Shown piece by piece: positions 1 through 8,559 of a stretch of 64,000 nt of DNA. The notes below the pieces were generated by a model. The model made no database searches. It was not told the origin of the DNA and saw only the letters and a list, made by a program, of their open reading frames with translations. Position 1 is the stretch's first letter, and every line of letters begins with the position of its first letter. The position numbers were made by a program, and so were the translations under genes. Origin of the DNA: CAJBVW01 sp964457335 (GTDB lineage Bacteria > Myxococcota_A > UBA796 > SXON01); assembly GCA_964457335.1 (NCBI GenBank), contig CAYWGD010000031.1, forward strand, positions 1-64,000. The letters are read 5' to 3'.

Positions 1-175
1 CCCCCCGCGCGGGGGGCCGGATGGCCCCGGGGCCGCGCCTGCCCACCGGGCCGGCGGCCGGGGGGCATCGGACGGCCCCGGCCGGTCCGCCCGCGCGCGG
101 CGGGCGGACGGAGGGCCCCTGGCCCGACCCTGGAGGACACCCGACCCCGCGCCCGGCGCGGGGGCGCGCCCCGGA
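1..175. other. non-coding stretch at the left edge
   Basis: Very GC-rich, with no convincing gene. Positions 1-16 form a perfect 16-bp palindrome (six C, GCGC, six G), and more G/C-rich inverted repeats follow around 140-172, just beyond the stop codon of the minus-strand hydrolase gene. These could act as a transcript end, but there is no T-tract, so nothing firm can be said. Confidence 0.3.
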
Positions 176-1096
176 TCAGCCCGCGAACACGCCCCGCTCG
201 GCCAGGAAGCGGTCGATGCGGTGGTTGATGGTGTCGGGCTGCTCGATGATGGCCGTGTGCGTGGCCTCGGCGAGCACGAGGAGCTCGGCGCCGGGGATGG
301 TCGCGGCCATCTTGCGGGAGAGCCACATGGGCGTGAAGGCGTCCCGCTCGGCCGCCACGACGAGCGTGGGGACGCGGATGGTCGGGAGCGTGTCCCAGGC
401 GTCGTGGTCCTGCGCGCAGAGCACCGAGCGCACGAACACGCGCATGTCCAGGGAGGCGAGGTGCCGCATGTACGGCAACATGTCCTCCTGGCGGGTGTAG
501 TAGGGGTCGACCAGGAAGGCCTTGCGCGCGAACCACCACGCGATGGGCGACTCGAGCAGCGGCCGGATGAAGTAGTGGGCCCGATCGCCGACGCGGTCGA
601 GGACGCGCGCGACGGCCTCGAAGATCACGGGCGAGCGCGGGTAGTCGTAGAAGGTCTCGAGCGCGCGGCCCGCGGTGCCGAGCATCGGGATGAGGCCGCG
701 AACGCGGTGGGGCGCCTGCCGGTGGAGCTCCAGGATCACCTGGACGCCCATCGAGTGCCCGAGGAGCAGCGCGTCGGAGACGCCGGCGGTGTCCATGACC
801 ACCTGCAGGTCGCGCGCGTGCCGCTCGATGGAGAGGTCGGCGCCGCCGATGTCGGCGGGGCGGTCGCTGCGGCCGTGCGCGCGGTAGTCCCACAACACGA
901 CGGTGTGCGTCCGGCAGTAGTGCTCGACGAGGTACTTCCAGAAGAAGAGGCTGACGCCCACGCCGTTGCAGCAGAGGATCGCGGGGCCCTGCCCCACGGC
1001 GCGCCAGTAGAGGCGCGTGCCGTCCTCGGCGACGGCGAACCCGGCGCGGACGGGCGGCTCCCGGGTTGGCGCGACGGCGGAGGCGGGTGCGATCAT
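176..1096 (-). CDS. alpha/beta hydrolase fold protein
   Basis: A 306-residue alpha/beta hydrolase of unknown substrate. The nucleophile elbow GHSMG, a late acidic residue in AAERDAF and the catalytic histidine in EATHTAI are in the expected order, and the oxyanion-region sequence CCNGVGVS lies near the N-terminus. I chose the ATG at 1096 because the longer open frame runs back through the tRNA-Ala gene and its terminator and has no protein-like character there. The family includes esterases, lipases and haloperoxidase-like enzymes; the sequence does not decide among them. It lies downstream of tRNA-Ala on the same strand but beyond a terminator, so it probably has its own promoter. Confidence 0.85.
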   Translation of the reverse strand: MIAPASAVAPTREPPVRAGFAVAEDGTRLYWRAVGQGPAILCCNGVGVSLFFWKYLVEHYCRTHTVVLWDYRAHGRSDRPADIGGADLSIERHARDLQVVMDTAGVSDALLLGHSMGVQVILELHRQAPHRVRGLIPMLGTAGRALETFYDYPRSPVIFEAVARVLDRVGDRAHYFIRPLLESPIAWWFARKAFLVDPYYTRQEDMLPYMRHLASLDMRVFVRSVLCAQDHDAWDTLPTIRVPTLVVAAERDAFTPMWLSRKMAATIPGAELLVLAEATHTAIIEQPDTINHRIDRFLAERGVFAG

Positions 1097-1198
1097 CCGG
1101 CTGTTCCCCGAGACCGTTCGTAACCGCCGGCCGACGCCTCGGCCGATCCGGGGACAATCGGTGTGCGCGGTGGAGGGCGCCCGAACGGCGGCGCGCGT

Positions 1199-1242
1199 GG
1201 AAAACGAAGAAGCCCCGGCCGGACACATCGTCCGACCGGGGC
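1199..1242 (-). terminator. Rho-independent terminator after tRNA-Ala
   Basis: Inverted repeat 1211-1242 (AGCCCCGG... pairing with ...CCGGGGCT, one G-U pair, 8-nt loop). On the minus strand it is followed by a T-rich tail (TTCTTCGTTTT). It lies just beyond the 3' end of tRNA-Ala. Confidence 0.8.
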
Positions 1243-1252
1243 TCCGTTCAGG

Positions 1253-1328
<76 letters not shown>

Positions 1329-1339
1329 GAACGGGCAGT

Positions 1340-1368
1340 CTATTATCGGGCCCCCCCGATCCCGTCAA
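1340..1368 (-). promoter_or_regulatory. sigma70-type promoter of tRNA-Ala
   Basis: On the minus strand, -35 TTGACG (1368-1363), a 17-bp spacer, and -10 TAATAG (1345-1340), ending 11 bp before the mature tRNA 5' end. Spacing and position fit a stable-RNA promoter. Confidence 0.75.
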
Positions 1369-1411
1369 GGCCCTCCGAGCGCGTCGGCGTGGCCTTTTGC
1401 GGGTCGCGGGA

Positions 1412-2224
1412 TCAATCGAGCCCGCGCCGCTCCAACTCTTCCTCGTCGAGGCCGAGGAAGTGGCCGATCTCGTGGAGGAGCGTGACGCGGAGCTCGTCGT
1501 GCAGCGTCTCCTCGTCGTGCGCGATGCGCATGAGGTTGCGCCGGAACAGGACGATGGTCGCGGGCAGTGCGCTCCACGGATCGTCGCTCGAGCGCTCCGC
1601 CAGCGCGTGCCCGGTGAAGCAGCCGAGCACCTCGCCGGGGCGGCCCGGGGGGTCGAACTGCCCGAGCAGCTCGGCGGACGGGACCTCGTCGATGTAGATG
1701 TGCACGTCCTCCAGGTACTTCTGGAGCGAGGGGTGCAGGAGCCCCACGACCTCCTCGGCGATGCGCTCGATCGTCTCGTCGTCGAGCGGCACCGGCTTGG
1801 GGAACGCGGTGGGGTCGACCAGCGCGGCGGCCTGGTAGTCGCGCGCGGCGCCGTCGTGGTCGTCCCGGCGCTCGCGGAGGCACGCCCGGTAGTACAGCGC
1901 CTCGGGGTGGTGCGGGTCGAGCCGCAGGGCCGTGAGCAGCACGCCCTGGGCCTCCTCGAACTCGCAGGCGTCGAAGAGCTCGCGCCCGAGCGCGACCCAG
2001 GCGTCCACGTGCTCGGCGTCGAGCTTGACGGCCATCCGGAGCGCGTCGATGCCCTCCTCGACCTCCTCGGTCTCACAGAGGGCGAGCCCACACACGTAGA
2101 AGCTCTCGGCGTCCGGCTGGCGCCCGAGCGCCTCGCGGGCGAGGGAGAGCGCCTTGCCGGGATCTTCCTCGAGCAGGCCGAGGGCGTCCTCGCGGAGCTC
2201 CTCGACGGGACGGGTGCGTTTCAT
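1412..2224 (-). CDS. TPR-zincin metallopeptidase-like protein
   Basis: A 270-residue cytoplasmic protein with two parts. Residues 1 to about 135 are TPR-like helices. The C-terminal part (about 150-270) ends in the zinc-binding signature HEIGHFLGLDEEEL, matching the small zincin-like metallopeptidase family (PF06262 type). That family lacks a well-defined substrate. The ATG at 2224 overlaps the stop of the upstream J-like gene (ATGA), so translation is probably coupled. It is the last gene of the Hsp70/GrpE/J-like operon. Either it processes or inspects chaperone clients, or the HExxH site is only structural; I cannot tell which. Confidence 0.85.
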   Translation of the reverse strand: MKRTRPVEELREDALGLLEEDPGKALSLAREALGRQPDAESFYVCGLALCETEEVEEGIDALRMAVKLDAEHVDAWVALGRELFDACEFEEAQGVLLTALRLDPHHPEALYYRACLRERRDDHDGAARDYQAAALVDPTAFPKPVPLDDETIERIAEEVVGLLHPSLQKYLEDVHIYIDEVPSAELLGQFDPPGRPGEVLGCFTGHALAERSSDDPWSALPATIVLFRRNLMRIAHDEETLHDELRVTLLHEIGHFLGLDEEELERRGLD

Positions 2225-4248
2225 CGGGGCACCGGGACGGACAGGCGGGCCTCGACGGCGGCGTGGTCGCCCGCGAAGGTGGGGAGGCGGAGCGCGCGGA
2301 ACACCCGACGGATGCAGGGCTGGGCGGGCTCGACCGGGAAGTTGGCCTCCGTCACGTCGACACGGCGCACCTGGCCGTCGGGCGTGACCCAGGCGGTGTA
2401 GGTGGCCTCGGCCGTCTCGACCGCGGCGCCCACGAAGCAGGTGCCGAGCCCGGGGGCGGCGGCCTCGACGGCCGAACGCACCTCGGCGGGCGCGTCGACC
2501 CCCTTGGCGCCGGCGCCGGGCATCCAGGCCATGTCGTCCGCGAGCGCGAGCGTGACCGTCCGCGCGGTCCGCTCGCCGGGGCGGAGCGCCACGACCTCCT
2601 CCAGCGGCTCGAAGCCGTCGGCCTCGACGCGGAGCTGGAAGGGCTGGCCGGGGCGCGGCTCGCGCACCTCGACGAGGCGGCCGCGGCCGGCGTCCTGCCC
2701 GTCGACGAGCACCCGGTCGGCGATCGGGTCGACCGCGAGGGCGAGCACGGTGTCGCTCCCGCGGCTCCGCAGGTACAGGAGCCCCGCGACGGCCAGGAAC
2801 CCGAGGACGCCGAGGGCGGCGACGCCCGCGGCGAGCGGCAGCCACGAGCGGCGGTGCACCTGCACGGTCATCGTGCGGCGCTCGCCGTGGTCGGTCACGA
2901 CCGTGACGGTGCCGGCCGTGCGCCCCCAGGGCATCTGCTGCGGCAGGATGGTCACCGTGACGATCTGGTTGGGCGCCACCGGATCGAGGCGCGCCTGCTC
3001 GACCCGGAGCCACTCCCGGTCACTGGTCACCCGGCCGGGCATCTTGCCCTGGCCGGTGTTCCGGATGGTCCACCTGCGCGCGACCGGGCGGCTCCCCACC
3101 TGGACCGAGATGACGTCCGGCCCGTCCACGCCGAGGCGGGGGCCGAGCGTGGCCACGGCCTGGGGGCCGGCCGCGAGGCCGATGGTGCGCCCGGGGACCG
3201 GGGGCGGGGCCGGGGCGCGGCCGTTGGGCGCCCGCAGGTGCGGGTCCTCGCGCGGCGCGAGCCGGATGGGCGGGGGCTCGGGCGGCGGGACGGGGAGGGG
3301 CGGGGCGCCGCGCGCCTCGGCGTTCGGGAGGCGGGTGCCGGGCGGCGCGGTGAGGCGCGGATCGCCCGCGGGGAGGCGCGTGCCGGGGGGCACGGTGCCG
3401 GCGCGGAAGCCGACCTCGTGGACGGGAGCGGGGGGCGCGCCGGGGAGCGGCGCCTCGCCGGTGATGGCGTCCTCGGGGCCTCCCAGGAGCCCCATCAGCG
3501 CGGCCGCGCGCTTCTCGACCTCGTCGGTGACCTCCAGCATCTGGAGGCGGCGCTCGTCGTACCGCGCGCGCCGCGTGGGGTCCGAGAGGATGCGCCACGC
3601 CTGGTCGAGGGCCTGGAGGACCTCCGCGGAGCGCTTGAGGTCCTTGAGGTTGCGCGCCCAGCGGTAGCGGTTGCGGTAGCCCTCCTCGATGGCGCCCGGC
3701 GCGGCGTTCGTGGCCACGCCGAGGATGGCGTAGTGGTCGATCGCCATCGCCTCGGTGGAGAGGTCCTCGCTCTCGAACCCGACCCGCACCGCGCCCGTCT
3801 CGGTCAGGAGCTCCTGGACCCGGCGGGCCACCGCGGCGTCGGAGAGCTCGAGCTGGCGCCCCTGGTGGAGGATGGCGGCCTCGGCCTGCGGCGTGAGCTC
3901 GCCGCTCGCGATCGTCCCCCGGATGAACAGGGTCAACACGTCGAGGTTGCGGTGCTGGGTGTCGTCCCGGACGTGGACCCGGTACTCCTCGAGGTGCTCG
4001 ACCAGCACCCGCTTCAGCAGCGCATTGTTCTTGATGAGGAACAACGCCTCGGACTTGTACTTGGGGTTCGACTGCTGCCCCTGGGCCCAGGTACGGCGCT
4101 TCTTGATCGCCTCCTCGGCGGCGAGCGGCTCCGTCGTCGGCTCCAGCGCGTAATAGGCGAAGAGCGTCGGGCGGCCGACCGAAGTCAGGAAACGCTCGAT
4201 CTCGTCGAGGTCACGTCGATCCATCGGGCCGGAGGGTGCCTCGCGCAT
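2221..4248 (-). CDS. membrane-anchored J-like scaffold without HPD
   Basis: A 675-residue multidomain protein. Residues 1-165 are a helical region I do not recognise. Residues 171-233 match a J domain (YAILGV..., ILSDPTRRARYDERR), but the HPD tripeptide is absent, with RWARNLKD in its place. A Pro-rich linker (265-355) follows, then an Ig-like domain (380-466) and one membrane helix (469-494). After that come a PEGA-like segment (500-570) and a C-terminal TonB-C/AgmX-like domain (590-675) with Cys604 and Cys645. Predicted topology puts the J-like and Ig-like parts in the cytoplasm and the rest in the periplasm. Without HPD it should not stimulate Hsp70 ATPase in the usual way; it may dock the neighbouring Hsp70s to the membrane. 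An alternative start is the ATG at 4224. Confidence 0.8.
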   Translation of the reverse strand: MREAPSGPMDRRDLDEIERFLTSVGRPTLFAYYALEPTTEPLAAEEAIKKRRTWAQGQQSNPKYKSEALFLIKNNALLKRVLVEHLEEYRVHVRDDTQHRNLDVLTLFIRGTIASGELTPQAEAAILHQGRQLELSDAAVARRVQELLTETGAVRVGFESEDLSTEAMAIDHYAILGVATNAAPGAIEEGYRNRYRWARNLKDLKRSAEVLQALDQAWRILSDPTRRARYDERRLQMLEVTDEVEKRAAALMGLLGGPEDAITGEAPLPGAPPAPVHEVGFRAGTVPPGTRLPAGDPRLTAPPGTRLPNAEARGAPPLPVPPPEPPPIRLAPREDPHLRAPNGRAPAPPPVPGRTIGLAAGPQAVATLGPRLGVDGPDVISVQVGSRPVARRWTIRNTGQGKMPGRVTSDREWLRVEQARLDPVAPNQIVTVTILPQQMPWGRTAGTVTVVTDHGERRTMTVQVHRRSWLPLAAGVAALGVLGFLAVAGLLYLRSRGSDTVLALAVDPIADRVLVDGQDAGRGRLVEVREPRPGQPFQLRVEADGFEPLEEVVALRPGERTARTVTLALADDMAWMPGAGAKGVDAPAEVRSAVEAAAPGLGTCFVGAAVETAEATYTAWVTPDGQVRRVDVTEANFPVEPAQPCIRRVFRALRLPTFAGDHAAVEARLSVPVPR

Positions 4249-4289
4249 CCGAGCCCGTCAACCCCCGCGAGGGTCGAGGGGGGTGGACA

Positions 4290-5936
4290 TCAGTGAATGC
4301 TCGCCGTTGCCATGCGCTTACGCGCCGCGTCGAGCGCGCCTTCGGTGAGCGCTCCGCGGAGCACGATGGTCGCGCGGCGCGTCTGGCGCGTCTCCACGTC
4401 GGTGACGTCGACCTCGAGGATCTGGTTGAGCGTGTAGCGGTACACGACCTCGATGGGCGTGCCGCGCGGGCGCGGCGGCAGGTTGTCGAGGATGACCTCG
4501 CCGATGACCGTGACCTCGTCCCGCGCCTCGCCGACGCCCTCGGTGACCTCCACGCGCACGGCGGTCATGCCGTCGTAGGCGTAGGCGAAGCGGCCGCGCT
4601 TCTCGCAGGGGAGGGGGGTGAACTGCGGGATCAGGGACACGATGCGCTCGCGCAGCGCCGAGTCGAGGACCACGATGCCCAGCGGGTGTGTCGCCACGTC
4701 CGTGATGCGCACGCCGGGCAGGCCCACCGGCGGCGGCGAGCCGGGCGCCGGGTTGCTGGAGAGGCTCGGCATCGACCCGTTCGACGGCCCCGTGCGCGGA
4801 TCCGACGTGCTCTCCGGCCGGCCGCGGCGGGCGAGGCTCTGGCGGTAGGCCTGGATGGCGGGGTGCTTCGGGCGGTGACGGAACACGGCCGCCAGCGAGG
4901 CGCCCAGGGCGACGCACTCGTCGGGGTTCACGCCGGCGACGGGCACCTTGTTGGAGAGCCGGCGCAGCATGTCCTGGATCATCGGCATGCGCGTCGAGCC
5001 GCCCGCGAGCAGCACGTCGTCGATGTCGGTCCAGCGCATCTTCGCCTTCTCGAGCACGATCGCGCAGGTGTCGGCGCACTGCTCGACGAGGTCCTGCGAG
5101 ATGCTCTCGAACTCCTCGCGCGTGACCGGCACGACGGTGCGGTGCCCGCGGAAGTTCACCGGGATCACCGCGCGCGGCTTGCTGGACAGCGAGATCTTCG
5201 CGTGCAGGCAGCGCTCGTAGAGCTCCTGGTAGGGCTGCGGCTCGTCGCGCGGGTCGAGGCCGAATTTCTGCAGGAACTGCTCGGCCACGTGGTTGAGCAG
5301 ACGATCGTCCCAGTCCTTGCCGCCGAGCTCGGCGTTCCCGTCCGTCGCGATCGTGCGCAGCGTGGTGCCGCGGATCTCCATGACGGTGACGTCGAAGGTG
5401 CCGCCGCCGAGGTCGAAGACGAGCAGGTTCCGGTCGCCCCCGAGCCGCTCCACGCCGTACGCGATCGCCGCGGCGGTGGGCTCGTTGATGATCGAGAGCA
5501 CGTTGAAGCCGGCGAGCGTGCCGGCCTCGTGCGTGGCGCCGCGCTGGGCGCTGTTGAAGTAGGCGGGCACGGTGATGACCGCGTCCTTGACCTCGAAACC
5601 GAGGGCCTCCTCCGCGTCGTCCTTGAGCTTCCGCAGGATGATCGCGGACAGCTCCTGGGGGCTGTACTGCTTCCCGAAGAACTCGAGCGCGTAGTTCGGC
5701 TCGCCCATCGAGCGCTTGATGAAGCGCACGACGTTCAGCGAGTCGACCACCACCATCTTGACCGCCTCCTCGCCCACCACGCAGGCGTCGCGGTCGTAGA
5801 AGTGGATGACGGAGGGGGTCGTCGGCTGGCCCTCGCCGTTCGGCAGGATGACCGGCTTCCCGTGCCGGTCCACGTACGCCATCGCCGAGAAGGTGGTCCC
5901 GAGGTCGATGCCGAGGATGATGCCGTCGTCGCTCAT
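4290..5936 (-). CDS. Hsp70-family ATPase, lidless
   Basis: A 548-residue Hsp70. The nucleotide-binding domain (1 to about 352) keeps the family motifs: IDLGTTFSA, the DLGGGTFDV phosphate loop, INEPTAAAIAYG and LLAGGSTRMP. A Ser/Pro-rich insertion (about 370-408) separates it from the linker-like ITDVATHPLG. A beta-type substrate domain (410-548) follows, and the protein then ends with no helical lid. Lidless Hsp70s are expected to bind clients transiently or serve as signalling ATPases. It lies between the GrpE-like gene (77 bp upstream) and the J-like gene, inside the same minus-strand operon as an Hsp70-vWA fusion. I avoid the name dnaK because a fuller DnaK-type copy lies at 49.5-51.3 kb. 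Confidence 0.93.
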   Translation of the reverse strand: MSDDGIILGIDLGTTFSAMAYVDRHGKPVILPNGEGQPTTPSVIHFYDRDACVVGEEAVKMVVVDSLNVVRFIKRSMGEPNYALEFFGKQYSPQELSAIILRKLKDDAEEALGFEVKDAVITVPAYFNSAQRGATHEAGTLAGFNVLSIINEPTAAAIAYGVERLGGDRNLLVFDLGGGTFDVTVMEIRGTTLRTIATDGNAELGGKDWDDRLLNHVAEQFLQKFGLDPRDEPQPYQELYERCLHAKISLSSKPRAVIPVNFRGHRTVVPVTREEFESISQDLVEQCADTCAIVLEKAKMRWTDIDDVLLAGGSTRMPMIQDMLRRLSNKVPVAGVNPDECVALGASLAAVFRHRPKHPAIQAYRQSLARRGRPESTSDPRTGPSNGSMPSLSSNPAPGSPPPVGLPGVRITDVATHPLGIVVLDSALRERIVSLIPQFTPLPCEKRGRFAYAYDGMTAVRVEVTEGVGEARDEVTVIGEVILDNLPPRPRGTPIEVVYRYTLNQILEVDVTDVETRQTRRATIVLRGALTEGALDAARKRMATASIH

Positions 5937-6013
5937 CGTAGCGCTTCCATCCTACCGCAGCGGGCGCGGGACGGTCGATTCGGGTTGGGTGTCACGCGTG
6001 CGCAGGCCGCCGG

Positions 6014-6517
6014 TCATTCCTTCGGTTCTTCGCTGTCGCCACCCGAGCGGTACACGGAGACCTCCTCGGCGCGCAGGAGCCGATCTCCGCGCACGAAGCC
6101 GCGCTTGAGGATGGCCTGCACCTTCCAGTCGTCGCCCGGGTTGGTCGAGGGGACCACGCGGACGGCCTTGTGCATGCGCCGGTCGAAGCGGGCCGCGCTC
6201 TCGCAGGGCACGACGTCGCGGCGGTAGAGGAGCTCCAGGAACTCGTCGAGCAGGTACTGGAAGCTGTCCGCGACGACGTCCGGGCTCATCTCCTGCTTCT
6301 GCAGGCTCTGCTGGAACCAGTTCAGGCTGTCGTAGAACAGGAGCAGGTCCAGCAGGAACGGCTTCTCCGTCTGGAAGATGAAATCGTCCTTGTACTGCCG
6401 GAGCTCCTCGTAGAGCTGGTCGAACGCCTTCTGCTGGACGGTGTCGGTGCGCAGGCGCTCGCGGAAGAGCTCCGCGAGCTCCTCCACCCGCTCTTCCAGG
6501 CTCCGGTCGTTGGCCAT
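6014..6517 (-). CDS. GrpE-like nucleotide exchange factor
   Basis: A 167-residue protein. The N-terminal two thirds are a long helical region, and the C-terminal part has the GrpE beta-domain signature (FDRRMHKAV..., ILKRGFVRGDRLLRAEEVSVYR-type ending). GrpE dimers open the Hsp70 nucleotide cleft to release ADP. It is shorter than typical GrpE and divergent in the middle, so it is probably specialised for the two Hsp70s on either side. Its ATG (6517-6515) begins directly after the TAG of the Hsp70-vWA gene with no gap, indicating translational coupling and supporting joint stoichiometry. Confidence 0.88.
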   Translation of the reverse strand: MANDRSLEERVEELAELFRERLRTDTVQQKAFDQLYEELRQYKDDFIFQTEKPFLLDLLLFYDSLNWFQQSLQKQEMSPDVVADSFQYLLDEFLELLYRRDVVPCESAARFDRRMHKAVRVVPSTNPGDDWKVQAILKRGFVRGDRLLRAEEVSVYRSGGDSEEPKE

Positions 6518-8515
6518 CTAGTTGCCCCCCAGCTCCGTCGCGAGGTTGATGAAGGTGCCCTGGAGCTCGACCGACTCGTTGCAGAAGTGGTAGTCCTCGG
6601 GGCGCGATGCGAGGCCTCGCAGGTAATCCGGCCGCACCTGGGAGCCCACGCCGATCGTGATGATCCGGCCGCCGCCCGTGCGGATGCGCGTGATCTCGCC
6701 GGTCGTGGCGTCCGGATCGTCCGGGTGGCCGTCGGTGAGCACCACGTACACGCGCTGCACGCCGGCCTTGGACTTCATGAGCTCGCGCGCAGCCGCGAGG
6801 CCCTCCGACATGGGGGTCGAGCCGATGGGCGTGAGGTTCTCGATGGCGGACTGGATGCGGCGGAGGTCCGGCGTGAGCGGGCAGAAGACGCCGCCCGGGA
6901 AGCCCACCACGGCGATCTGCCGGTTCGGGCCGAGCGAGGCCTGCGCGAACGTGAGCGCGGCCTTGCGCGCCTCGTCGATGTTGCGGCCGTACATGGAGCC
7001 CGAGCAGTCCATGACGAGCACGATGTTCATCGGCGCGCGGTTGCGGGCGAGGTCCTCGAGCGTGACGCTGCCCGCGGCGAGGCGGTGGGCGAGGGTCTGC
7101 CCGGAGTCGAGGTCCATCGCCTCGACCTCGACGATGCCGTTCGCGTTGTACCGGAAGGTGACGGAGAGGCGGGAGCGGCCCGCCGTGCGGGCGGGGATGC
7201 CGTAGAACTCGAAGTGGCCGAGCACGTTGCACTCGAGCGGGTCGGCGTTCTCGCCCTGGACGAGCCAGAGGTCCATCGTCGTCTGGCCGTCGTGCGTCGT
7301 GACGTAGTCGTCGCGCGTACGCTCGCAGGGGATGCGGCTGTTGCGCTCGATGATGCGGCTGTTGTGGAGCCGGGCCTCGCGGTACACGACCATGCCGAGC
7401 GAGTGCGAGGTCACGTCGTGCGTGCGGATGTCGACCGGCGGCGCCTCGCCCGAGATGCGGGAGGACTCGATCGCGGCCGTCAACGCCGCGCCGAGCGCGA
7501 CGCACTCGTCGGGGTTGATGTCGGTGGCGGGCTCGCGGCCGAACAGCCCCTTGATCATCTCCCGGATCATCGGCATCCGGGTGGAGCCGCCCGCGAGCAC
7601 GACCGTGTCGATGTCGTCGACCCCGAGCTTGGCGTCCTCGAGCACGTCGCGGGTGAGCGCCTCGCAGCGGCGCACCAGCCCGGAGGCGAGGTCCTCGAAC
7701 TTCTCCCGCGAGAGCTCGAGGCGGAGGATCTTGCCGCGGTAGTCGTAGAAGAGGTTCACCCGCGGGCGCTTCGACAGGGCGAGCTTGGCGCTCGTGCACT
7801 TCTGCCGGAGGTCGTGGTAGGCCGCGAGGTCGTCGAGCGGATCGAGGCCGTGGCGCGCGCGGAACTGGTCCGCCGCGTACTTGATGAGGGCGTCGTCCCA
7901 GTCCTTGCCGCCGAGCTGGTGATCGCCGGTGGTGGCGACGACGGTGATCTCCCGCCCGTCGAGCTGGACGATCGACACGTCGAAGGTGCCGCCGCCGAGG
8001 TCGAACACCAGCAGCCGCTTCTTCTCCTCCGAGCGCGTGAAGCCGTACGCGAACGCCGCGGCGGTCGGCTCGTTGAGCAGCGAGAGCACCTGGAGGCCCG
8101 CGTACTCGCCGGCGCGGATCGTGGCGCGGCGCTGCTTGTCGCCGAAGTAGGCGGGGACGGTGATGACCGCCTGGTCGATGCGGTGCCCGAGGCGGAGCTC
8201 GGCGTCGTGCTTGAGCTTGGCGAGGATGAAGCCGGAGAGCCGCTCGGGGGTGTACACCTCGCCGCGGTACTCGAACGTGAAGTCCTCGTCCCCCATGTGG
8301 CGCTTGATGAACTCGACGACCTGCTCGGGGTACGCCACCGACGACTGCTTGGCGTAGGTCCCGATGATGACTTCCTCGCCCTCGAAGAGCACGACCGAAG
8401 GCGTGATGCGCTCGCCCTCGGCGTTGTGGAGGATCTCCGGGACGCCGTACTTGTTGACGTGCGCGATGGCGGAGAAGGTGGTCCCGAGGTCGATCCCGAC
8501 CGCGCGGGTTGTCAT
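6518..8515 (-). CDS. Hsp70-von Willebrand A fusion protein
   Basis: A 665-residue fusion. Residues 1-352 are a complete Hsp70 ATPase domain (IDLGTTFSA, DLGGGTFDV, LLNEPTAAAFAYG, LAGGSTRMP), and residues 365-485 are a beta substrate-binding-like region. Where Hsp70 would have its helical lid there is instead a vWA domain (about 495-662). Its metal-dependent adhesion site is complete: D503-x-S505-x-S507, T567 and D595. vWA domains bind partner proteins through a metal ion, so ATP-driven Hsp70 movement could gate partner binding. There is no signal peptide, so it is cytoplasmic. It is the first chaperone gene of the operon, 44 bp after maf and directly abutting the GrpE-like gene. This architecture appears in databases, but I know of no characterised example. 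Confidence 0.93.
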   Translation of the reverse strand: MTTRAVGIDLGTTFSAIAHVNKYGVPEILHNAEGERITPSVVLFEGEEVIIGTYAKQSSVAYPEQVVEFIKRHMGDEDFTFEYRGEVYTPERLSGFILAKLKHDAELRLGHRIDQAVITVPAYFGDKQRRATIRAGEYAGLQVLSLLNEPTAAAFAYGFTRSEEKKRLLVFDLGGGTFDVSIVQLDGREITVVATTGDHQLGGKDWDDALIKYAADQFRARHGLDPLDDLAAYHDLRQKCTSAKLALSKRPRVNLFYDYRGKILRLELSREKFEDLASGLVRRCEALTRDVLEDAKLGVDDIDTVVLAGGSTRMPMIREMIKGLFGREPATDINPDECVALGAALTAAIESSRISGEAPPVDIRTHDVTSHSLGMVVYREARLHNSRIIERNSRIPCERTRDDYVTTHDGQTTMDLWLVQGENADPLECNVLGHFEFYGIPARTAGRSRLSVTFRYNANGIVEVEAMDLDSGQTLAHRLAAGSVTLEDLARNRAPMNIVLVMDCSGSMYGRNIDEARKAALTFAQASLGPNRQIAVVGFPGGVFCPLTPDLRRIQSAIENLTPIGSTPMSEGLAAARELMKSKAGVQRVYVVLTDGHPDDPDATTGEITRIRTGGGRIITIGVGSQVRPDYLRGLASRPEDYHFCNESVELQGTFINLATELGGN

Positions 8516-8559
8516 CGAGTCGCTCCCAAGTCGATCGGTTTCTGGCCCGGGAGTGTAGT

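Noticed and set aside
221..1123. long opposite-strand open frames across many genes
   Set aside because: High GC makes long antisense frames by chance; they are Arg/Gly/Pro/His-rich with no domains and overlap well-supported genes.
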